Source: an uncultured Chlamydiae bacterium (GTDB taxonomy: Bacteria; Chlamydiota; Chlamydiia; Chlamydiales; SM23-39). From it: a stretch of DNA of 11,749 nt. A program made the position numbers and the translations under genes. The stretch is taken from contig CAIVVG010000176.1 of the NCBI GenBank assembly GCA_903909295.1, positions 1 to 11,749 on the forward strand. Direction: 5' to 3'. How positions within the stretch are numbered: the stretch's first letter is position 1; every line of letters begins with the position of its first letter. Shown here piece after piece: positions 1 through 6,700 of this stretch. The notes below the pieces were generated by a model. That model saw only the letters and a program-made list of their open reading frames with translations, was not told where the DNA came from and did not search any database.

Positions 1-15
1 CAGCTTATATAGATA

Positions 16-55
16 GCTCGGCTAACTCGGTCCTGAATAGCCGAGTTAGCCGAGC
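16..55. repeat. Perfect 15-bp inverted repeat with 10-nt loop
   Basis: Arms GCTCGGCTAACTCGG (16-30) and CCGAGTTAGCCGAGC (41-55) are exact reverse complements around the loop tcctgaatag. Each arm contains an internal duplication of CTCGG (or CCGAG). No T-run follows on either strand, so it is not a textbook Rho-independent terminator. It could be a terminator for an unseen upstream gene, a dispersed palindromic element or a protein-binding dyad. Confidence 0.85.
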
Positions 56-92
56 GCAGTTCGAAATTGAGGGGCTATTTTCTAAGAAAATC

Positions 93-121
93 TTGCACAA
101 GGAGTCAAAAAATGATTTAAT
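93..121 (+). promoter_or_regulatory. Predicted sigma70-type promoter of the CNMP-CPBP gene
   Basis: TTGCAC (93-98) and TTTAAT (116-121) are separated by 17 nt, the ideal spacing. Transcription would start near 128 and give a leader of about 50 nt. A purine-rich stretch with GGAG/GGGAGGGAG lies at 128-144, more than 30 nt before the ATG, so it is too far away to act as a normal ribosome-binding site. Prediction from sequence only. Confidence 0.5.
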
Positions 122-177
122 GAAAAAAGGAGAAAGGGAGGGAGTGAATTAAAAAACTACCCCTTCAATTATTTAAA

Positions 178-1332
178 ATGAATAACGATTTTGATTTGTT
201 TGCAAAATGCTCATTATTTAAAGGCCTACCAATAGATGACCTGAGAGCTATTTATCAGATCAGTAAAAAAGTGGAGCTAAACGCAGGCGAAAGGCTGCTT
301 AGGGAAGGGGATCCGGCCGACGACCTTTTTTTCATTTTGGAGGGTTCATTGGAAATTTCCAAACATGATTCGCAAAACAACGAGAATCTCATCATTGCCA
401 CGGTATGCGACGGAGACTCTATTGGAGAAATCGGCCTTCTGAACCGAGAGCCTCGCTCCGCTTCGGCAAAAGCTATAACCCCCTGCCATCTTCGGAAAAT
501 TTCCTACATCGATTTACTCAGAACCGTAGATCAAAATCCAAAGCTAAATTCTTTTTTTCATCAGCTCGCAAGCAACGTAAGTCTACGGCTACGACGCACC
601 ACCGATACAGTCGTAGAGGCTCTGCAAGCAAAGGTCGATGAGTATAAAACAAGAAACCAGATGGGTTATTACCTGATCATTTTAATAACCGGTTTTTGTG
701 CTTTAACTTTTAGCATTCCAGAATTGAGAGCCTCCCTGGCCACAGCCCGCGCCAGCGCCTATATTTCAATTCCTTTGGTTATTGTTCTCGGCCTTACCGC
801 GATCTTCACGAGGAGATGGCTCAAGATCCCTTATCGCAGTTTTGGCATTACATTAGATCATTGGAAACAATCTTTATTTGAAGGATTTGTATTTACAATT
901 CCAGTCATAGCCATCATTACTTTCATGAAGTGGTTGGCGATCCAATACATCCCTTCCTTTGCAGGGAATCCGTTATTTAATCCATTTTTTTTAATCAACG
1001 ACCCAGCCTTGCAAACATTCAAACAGGCGTTCATGCTGTCGTTTTATTATGTTTTATTTATTCCGATCCAAGAACTGACCGTCAGAGGGGGCCTGCAATC
1101 GCTTATGGAGCGATTTTTGATCGGAAAGCATAAGGTCGCAATATCGATTGTTATATCCAGCCTAATGTTCGCTTCAGTTCACGTTATTATGTCGGTCTTT
1201 CTAGCTTTTCTTGTATTTTTCGCTGGCCTGTATTTTGGTTGGCTCTACTCTCGAACTCATAATTTGATCTCCCCCATCATTGCGCACTCCATGCTTGGGG
1301 TGTGGGGACTCTCAATACTGGGCTTCTTATAG
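178..1332 (+). CDS. Cyclic-nucleotide-binding domain fused to CPBP (Rce1-like) membrane protein
   Basis: A 384-residue two-part protein. Residues about 8-125 form a cNMP-binding fold with a phosphate-binding-cassette pattern, GEIGLL (83-88) and PRSASAKA (92-99), including the conserved Gly-Glu and Arg93 that contact cyclic nucleotide phosphate. A helical linker (about 130-160) leads to some six or seven membrane spans (about 162-384) with CPBP/type II CAAX-protease motifs: QELTVR (298-303), FASVH (331-335) and His370. The usual first motif is EExxxR and the third HxxxN. Here they are Q298-E299-xxx-R303 and H370-xxx-G374, so two positions normally tied to catalysis differ. This may be a property of cNMP-linked CPBP proteins or mean loss of peptidase activity. 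Inferred role: an inner-membrane protein gated by a nucleotide signal. The start at 178 lacks a close Shine-Dalgarno. The frame has a TGA at 145 and no better start downstream. It is convergent with the transporter. Confidence 0.85.
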   Translation: MNNDFDLFAKCSLFKGLPIDDLRAIYQISKKVELNAGERLLREGDPADDLFFILEGSLEISKHDSQNNENLIIATVCDGDSIGEIGLLNREPRSASAKAITPCHLRKISYIDLLRTVDQNPKLNSFFHQLASNVSLRLRRTTDTVVEALQAKVDEYKTRNQMGYYLIILITGFCALTFSIPELRASLATARASAYISIPLVIVLGLTAIFTRRWLKIPYRSFGITLDHWKQSLFEGFVFTIPVIAIITFMKWLAIQYIPSFAGNPLFNPFFLINDPALQTFKQAFMLSFYYVLFIPIQELTVRGGLQSLMERFLIGKHKVAISIVISSLMFASVHVIMSVFLAFLVFFAGLYFGWLYSRTHNLISPIIAHSMLGVWGLSILGFL

Positions 1333-1394
1333 TGCAGAACCACCCATTGTCTTCATCCACTTTAACTCCCCACTGAGAAGCTGTTTTGGAACCG

Positions 1395-1528
1395 GGGTTC
1401 GTCGAATTTCGGGTTCTTTTGCGCCGATTTTCGACTTCAAACGTAGGGGCCATATACTGTTGTCGATATTACCCCCCACGTTTGAATCTAAAGCTATACC
1501 GGGAGTGATTCAAAAACTCGACGAACCC
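1395..1528. repeat. Nested inverted repeats in a convergent intergenic gap
   Basis: The 221-bp gap between two convergent genes (1333-1553) holds no credible gene. Outer arms GGGTTCGTCGA (1395-1405) and TCGACGAACCC (1518-1528) are perfect 11-bp complements. Inside them TTCAAACGT (1436-1444) pairs with ACGTTTGAA (1478-1486), flanked by GGGG and a C6 run. GTCGAA (1401-1406) can instead pair with TTCGAC (1430-1435), so alternative folds exist. There is no T-run, so a classical terminator is not clear. It could be a bidirectional termination or processing structure, or a small non-autonomous element about 134 bp long. Confidence 0.7.
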
Positions 1529-1553
1529 TCAGATCTCGACTTTGCAAACACCT

Positions 1554-2939
1554 TCATAGACCCAGGGTTTCAGCCTTCTCCTCGGGCCCGTCCGTCGCAG
1601 CAACCACCGGCTCCTCTCTGGGGCCCGTTTTGACGGACCAGAGGGGAATCATCAACAGAGCTCCGATGGCGCCGCAGATGAAGAGCGTAAGCAAGTAGCT
1701 ATCCCATCCCCAGATTTTGGTAATGGCGCCGAGAGGGCCCCCTGCTGCTGCTGCGCCGAGATAGGCGAAGCATCCGGCAAAGCCCGTTGCTGTGGCCGCA
1801 GCCTTTTTGTGGGAGAGCTCCGCTACGGCGACGCCGATGAGCATCTGTGGCCCAAAGATGAAGAAGCCGAAGCCGAAGAGGAAGGCCGCATCGAGGAGCG
1901 GGAAGGGCATTTCAAAGAGCTTGAAGGCGACGAGCAAGACGAGAACGCCGACCGTGAAGAGGACGTTGACGGGGTTCCTTTTCCCCTTAAAGAGGATATC
2001 GGACGACCATCCGGCTGTCAGGCTCCCTAGGAACCCCCCTATCTCAAACCACACTAAGCAAAAACCGGCCTGCAAGTGGGTATAGGACTTCACCTCAATG
2101 AGGTAGAACATGCTCCAGTCATTGACCGCAGTCCGGATCACGTAGATGAAAAACTGAGCAATGGCAAGAACCCAGATATACTTATTGCAGAGGACATAGT
2201 CCCAGAGGAGCTCTTTGACGGTGAGGCTGGTGCGGGTATCGGTTTTCGAGGCGCCATTGGGGTAATCGTTGCGATACTTTTCGATGGGGGGAAGTCCCAA
2301 AGACTGGGGCGTATCGCGAAGCCGGTTCATGAGGAAGAGGCCCGCGAGGATGCAAATAGCTCCAGGCACGTAGAGGGCGTAGCGCCACCCAAAGTACTCG
2401 GTACACCCCGCAACGACGATCGGAATTAGGGCCCCGCCGCAGTTATGCGACGTATTCCAAAAGCTCCACCAGCGACCCCTTTCAGACTGGGAGTACCAAT
2501 GGGTCAAGAGCTTGGCGCAGCCAGGCCAACCCCACCCCTGAAACCATCCGTTCAATCCCCAGAAAATCGCCAGGACCCAAAAAACGGAAGAGGCTCCGAA
2601 GAGAATATTGAATAGACCCGTGAGGAGCAACCCGACCGACATGAAGTAACGGGGGTTCGACTTGTCGCCCAAAATCCCGCTTAAGAACTTGCTCGCTCCG
2701 TAACTCAAGCTGAGGACGCTGCCCAAGAGACCGAGCTCGAACTTCCCCAGCCCAAGCGCCGTTTGCATAGCGGGCATGGCGAAGGTAAAGCTTTTGCGCG
2801 TGAAGTAATAAAAGGCATAGCCCACATACATCGCATAGAAGGTCCGGATACGCCAGTACTTATAATTTTTTTTAATAAGCTCCGGATCTTGGATCTCTGC
2901 AATATTCGGGGCGGGTCGAAAAAAGTCAAGAACGCTCAC
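1554..2939 (-). CDS. uhpC: UhpC-like hexose-phosphate:phosphate antiporter (MFS, OPA family)
   Basis: A 12-span inner-membrane transporter of the organophosphate:phosphate antiporter family, expected to import sugar phosphate (glucose 6-phosphate in chlamydial homologues) in exchange for phosphate. Counting from the chosen start (461 residues), the family marks are YYFTRKS with Arg48, NGWFQGWGWP (130-139), the NTSHN block, DTPQSLGLP (209-217) and Arg269 in VIRTAVNDW. The two arginines correspond to the substrate-binding pair known in GlpT/UhpT. The length is normal and no break is seen. The longest frame begins with GTG at 2945, but the ribosome-binding site AGAGGAG (2945-2951) overlaps that codon. 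The in-frame GTG at 2939 lies 5 nt beyond it and is the better start. A transporter for host phosphorylated sugar fits an intracellular life. It has its own leftward promoter and faces the CNMP-CPBP gene tail to tail. Substrate is by homology only. Confidence 0.9.
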   Translation of the reverse strand: MSVLDFFRPAPNIAEIQDPELIKKNYKYWRIRTFYAMYVGYAFYYFTRKSFTFAMPAMQTALGLGKFELGLLGSVLSLSYGASKFLSGILGDKSNPRYFMSVGLLLTGLFNILFGASSVFWVLAIFWGLNGWFQGWGWPGCAKLLTHWYSQSERGRWWSFWNTSHNCGGALIPIVVAGCTEYFGWRYALYVPGAICILAGLFLMNRLRDTPQSLGLPPIEKYRNDYPNGASKTDTRTSLTVKELLWDYVLCNKYIWVLAIAQFFIYVIRTAVNDWSMFYLIEVKSYTHLQAGFCLVWFEIGGFLGSLTAGWSSDILFKGKRNPVNVLFTVGVLVLLVAFKLFEMPFPLLDAAFLFGFGFFIFGPQMLIGVAVAELSHKKAAATATGFAGCFAYLGAAAAGGPLGAITKIWGWDSYLLTLFICGAIGALLMIPLWSVKTGPREEPVVAATDGPEEKAETLGL

Positions 2940-2944
2940 TCGCA

Positions 2945-2951
2945 CTCCTCT
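2945..2951 (-). promoter_or_regulatory. Ribosome-binding site deciding the uhpC start
   Basis: Read on the minus strand, AGAGGAG ends 5 nt before the GTG at 2939-2937. It overlaps the upstream GTG at 2945-2943, which therefore cannot be the normal start. The two candidates are two codons apart. Confidence 0.75.
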
Positions 2952-2979
2952 GGAATCAATTTAAGGCCAAAACAACAAA

Positions 2980-3009
2980 AGGGTAAAGACCTCCCCCCCC
3001 TTCTGTCAA
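2980..3009 (-). promoter_or_regulatory. Predicted uhpC promoter with a G8 run in the spacer
   Basis: On the minus strand TTGACA (3009-3004, perfect -35) is followed after 18 nt by TACCCT (2985-2980), a weak -10. The spacer contains eight consecutive G (C8 at 2993-3000 on the plus strand). A shorter tract would bring the spacing to the 17-nt optimum. The -10 is poor, so the call is tentative. Confidence 0.4.
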
Positions 3010-3079
3010 TCCTTATTTCCCACCCGCACAAATTTCTTGGCCCAATATTTTTTTAATCTATGGCATTTTCCAAAAACAG

Positions 3080-3108
3080 TTGACTCATTTGACGAACCCT
3101 TCTATTAA
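3080..3108 (+). promoter_or_regulatory. Predicted promoter of the MCFSA-family membrane gene
   Basis: TTGACT (3080-3085) and TATTAA (3103-3108) are 17 nt apart. A second TTGACG (3089-3094) with TAATTT (3112-3117) also has 17-nt spacing but a weaker -10. The start would be near 3115, giving a leader of about 20 nt with AAGGGG before the ATG. Confidence 0.5.
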
Positions 3109-3135
3109 AAGTAATTTTGGGAAGAAGGGGAATTT

Positions 3136-3762
3136 ATGTGCTTTTCTGCATCAGCTAGCTTTACTGCATCAATAGGCCTTTCCCTTGTTGGCATTATAGG
3201 CCTCACGCAAATCAAATCAAGAAAGCAAATCCCCTTAGCAGCGGTTCCCTTTATCTTCGCATTTCAGCAGTTTATTGAAGGCTTACTATGGATTAATTTA
3301 CAATCTGAAGGGAGCAAATCGATGTCTCAATTGCTGGGCTATATTTTCATGGTAGTTGTTGGCATAGTCTGGCCAGTTTTTGCTCCCGCTTGTTTTCTAC
3401 CTTTTGCGGACGGTACTAAGGCAAAAAGATGGCTGTGGGCTCTTCTATGTGCAGCAACCCTTGGCGCTATTGAACGGGTTTATTTTTTTTATACTACCCC
3501 ACTCGAGCCTGAAATTGTTAATTGTCATATCAACTATTATCCTGTCCCACTTACAGGTTTTTTGATGTACGCGTTTGTTGTGTTGTCGCCGGCTTTCTTG
3601 ATTAAAATGAAAAACAACATTTACCCCAAAATATTCGGATGTGCCGGCCTTGTTTTGTTATTTGTAGCCTACGGAATATCTGAAGTCTGCGCCACTTCAA
3701 TATGGTGTTTCTTTGGAGCTGTTATAAGCGTGTTGGCACTATTTACTCTACGAAATACGTGA
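3136..3762 (+). CDS. Polytopic membrane protein of the DUF6629-like 'MCFSA' family
   Basis: A 208-residue protein with about seven hydrophobic spans and no soluble domain. It opens with MCFSASASF, the hallmark start of a family of uncharacterised bacterial membrane proteins (DUF6629 in my recollection). FAFQQFIEGLLW (41-52), with the QQ-x-x-EG core, and an ERVYFF block (about 113-118) are further conserved-looking features. AAGGGG lies 5 nt before the ATG, a good ribosome-binding site, so the start is firm. The family has no established function that I know of and none is assigned. The gene is transcribed away from uhpC and ends 15 bp from the tail-to-tail stop codon of the polyketide synthase, so it is unlikely to share its transcript. 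The sequence is visibly more A+T-rich than the synthase beside it. Confidence 0.85.
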   Translation: MCFSASASFTASIGLSLVGIIGLTQIKSRKQIPLAAVPFIFAFQQFIEGLLWINLQSEGSKSMSQLLGYIFMVVVGIVWPVFAPACFLPFADGTKAKRWLWALLCAATLGAIERVYFFYTTPLEPEIVNCHINYYPVPLTGFLMYAFVVLSPAFLIKMKNNIYPKIFGCAGLVLLFVAYGISEVCATSIWCFFGAVISVLALFTLRNT

Positions 3763-3777
3763 GAAGCTGTTTGCAAT

Positions 3778-6700
3778 TCACGAGCGGGATAGAAGCCGCT
3801 CGATCATTGTAGATAACAGCGGCCCTGAGTTCACCATTGGATCAAAATGATTTCCGGGCAATCGGTGCTGGGTTGTCTCTGCTTGAGTCAACTCTGCCCA
3901 GCGCCCCAACCCCGATTCTGAACAGACCCCATCCTCGTTTCCACAATGCACGATGATGGGACAACCAAGGAGCTCTCCTTGGGAGAAGGTATACGCGTTC
4001 ATCAGATCGAGATCGGCGAGCAACAACGGCTCATGACTCTGCTTGATTTCAGATTCTGAAGGGTAGGTTTGTTTGTACTCGAGGTGCAATCGAGGCAACA
4101 GCTGCTCTTTGGGCCAGGCAACAGAGGAAGGTGCATTGAGCGAGGAGACAAACAGAGCCGTGGGCTGATCTTTCTTACGTCGCTGCAGTTCTCTTGCTAC
4201 CTCAAAGCTCACCAAGGAGCCCATGCTGTGGCCAAAGAAGGCGAAGGGGCGCCGAGTTTTTTCAATTTCATCGGCAATGGTCCCAATGAGTTCTTTGAAA
4301 TCTTGAATCGGCGCTTCGGCGTGTCTGGCCCCTCTTCCCGGAGGTTGGAACAATTGAAGATTGATTTTGGAAGGCAGCTGCTGGCTCCATTTGGAGAAAA
4401 TCCAGGGGCCTCCCCCCGCGTAGGGGAAGCAAAAGAGATCGATTGCGGCGTCCTCTTTATTGCCAATGCCAACAAACATCGATTGATGCGTCGTCTCTAT
4501 TCGGTCTCCTAACAGAAGGGTTGCGAGATATTGAGTGAGGGCATCGATCGTGGGGTAATCGATCACCAGTGTCGGACTTAAAACATGGGACGGATCGATC
4601 GCTATTTGCAGGTCGTTGCGCAGCTCAATGGCCATGAGGGAATCGAGCCCCAGCTCATAAAAATTTTGCTTCGTATCTAAAGGCCTGTCTTTACTCAATC
4701 CAATAGTCGCGCGGACTAACTCTTCCACGAATAGGGCGATTTGGTTTTTGTTTGAGGGCTTGATGAGTTTTTGATAGAACGGATTTCTATTTTCTGACGC
4801 ATCCGCTGTCAGTTCAGAGAGGATCGACAATTGTACCGGTAGCCTGCTCTGAAATTGGCGCCAATTGACGTCTACAACTGTGACTTGAGACTCTTTTGCC
4901 TTCAAACAGATCTCCAGCGCTCCGAGTGCTTCTTTGGCCTTTAGAGGAGTAAAGCCGCTCATCTTGTGGCGCTCTTCCAGTTGGGCAGCCATGCCGATTT
5001 GCCCCCACGGCCCCCAATGAATACTTAAGGCGCATAATCCCAATTGGCGCCGGTGAGTGGCGAGGGCATTGAGGTAGCTATTGGCGGCGGCGTAGTTGAT
5101 CTGTCCGGGGGAGCCAATGACCGATGCAATGGACGAAAAGAGGACAAAGAAGTCCAGGGGTAAGTGTTGAGTCGCCTCATGCAAGTGCCAGGCACCCAAC
5201 GCTTTTGGATTGAATGTTTTTTTAAAGCGATCGAAGGTTTGCTCGGCGATGACACCGTCGTCGAGCACGCCGGCGGCATGAAAAATCCCCTTGAGGGGAG
5301 GTAAGTCAGAGTCAAAGCGGCGGATGAGGAAGGAGAGGTCTTCTTGATGGCTGATATCTAAGGCGACGGTTTCGATCTGAACTCCGGGCAATTGGAGACG
5401 AGAGGCTCGTCTGCCCACCAAACAAAGGTGCTTTGCCCCTTTAGAGGCGAGCCATTTCGCTGTTTCAAATCCGAGGGCGCCGAACCCTCCCGTAATTAAG
5501 TAGGAGGCTGTGGGGTCGATCTGAACGGTTTCTGCCTCTCGTTCAATGACGATTTTCCCAATATGTTTTGCTTGTTGCATATACTGGAACGCCAAAATCG
5601 CTTCGGTCAGCGAGAATTTTGTCAGAGGTAAAGTCTTTAATCGTGGAAATTGGGAAACCACTTCTTGTAAGAGATGCTCAATTTTTTCTGGCTGCTGTGC
5701 GACCATATCGTCCAATGCAATGACAAAATAGGCCATATCGGGACGAGCTTTTTGCATCTCTTCCGCAGTCCAAATATTCCGTTTGCCGATTTCTAAAAAG
5801 GTCGCTTCTTGGTTGCAGCAACGGAGAGTTTTTTCGATAAACCCCTCACCGGAAAGGGAATTTAAAACGACATCGACGCCCTTCCCTTCTGTGTCTTTGA
5901 GAATTTGCTCTGCAAATGCGAGCGTTCTTGAATCATAAATATGTTCAACGCCGATCTCTTTTAGATGGTCTCTTTTGGCCGGACTGCCTGCAGTGGCATA
6001 CACAATCGCACCCGCTTGCTGAACAAATTGGATAGCGGCCAGCCCCACGCCCCCCGTGGCGGCGTGGATGAGAACTTTTTGACCCCGTTTGATTTTTGCG
6101 AGATGGACCAAAGTGTAATAAGCTGTTAAGAATACGATCGGCACGGCGGCGGCCTCAGCAAAGCTCAGCGACACAGGTTTATGAAAACAGATCCTCTCAT
6201 CGGAGATCACATCGCTGCCAAAAGAGCCGGCGGCAAAGCCCAACACGGCGTCCCCTACTTTGAACTTTGTCACGGCAGGGCCTACTGCGGAAATAATGCC
6301 TGAGCACTCTCCTCCCAAAGCGCCGGGGTCTCCCGGGTAAAGGTTAAGGGCATTGAGAACATCGCGGAAATTGAGGCCCGTGGCGCGGATACCAATCGAG
6401 ATTTCACGGCCCACAAGATTTTTCCTGAGAGAGACGGGCTCAAGGGTCATGTGATTGAAAGACCCTTTTTGAGCGATTTGCAATTGGTAGTGAAGGGCGT
6501 GAGGGAGCGATAATCGAGACTCTACCCGAAGAGCGTCGCGTCGATGAAGCAGGCGGCGAACATGCCGCTTTTTGCCGAAATAGGCGATTTCGTTTTCTCG
6601 GGAAGAGCTCATCAGCTCGTCGAGGAGGAGTTCCGGCATGAAAGCTGTGTCAAAATGGATATGGGTGCAAGGAATGGAGGGAAACTCGATAGCAAATGTT

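Noticed and set aside
1280..1633. Plus-strand open frame across the convergent gap (117 codons)
   Set aside because: It overlaps both flanking genes, has no recognisable domain and runs through the inverted repeats.
3781..3802. 7-bp hairpin CGAGCGG/CCGCTCG as a terminator between the MCFSA gene and the PKS
   Set aside because: It lies within the last PKS codons, has no T-run on either strand, and a 7-bp stem in coding DNA is weak evidence.
4069..4512. 147-codon plus-strand open frame opposite the PKS thioesterase
   Set aside because: Antisense shadow of well-conserved thioesterase codons with no protein-like features.
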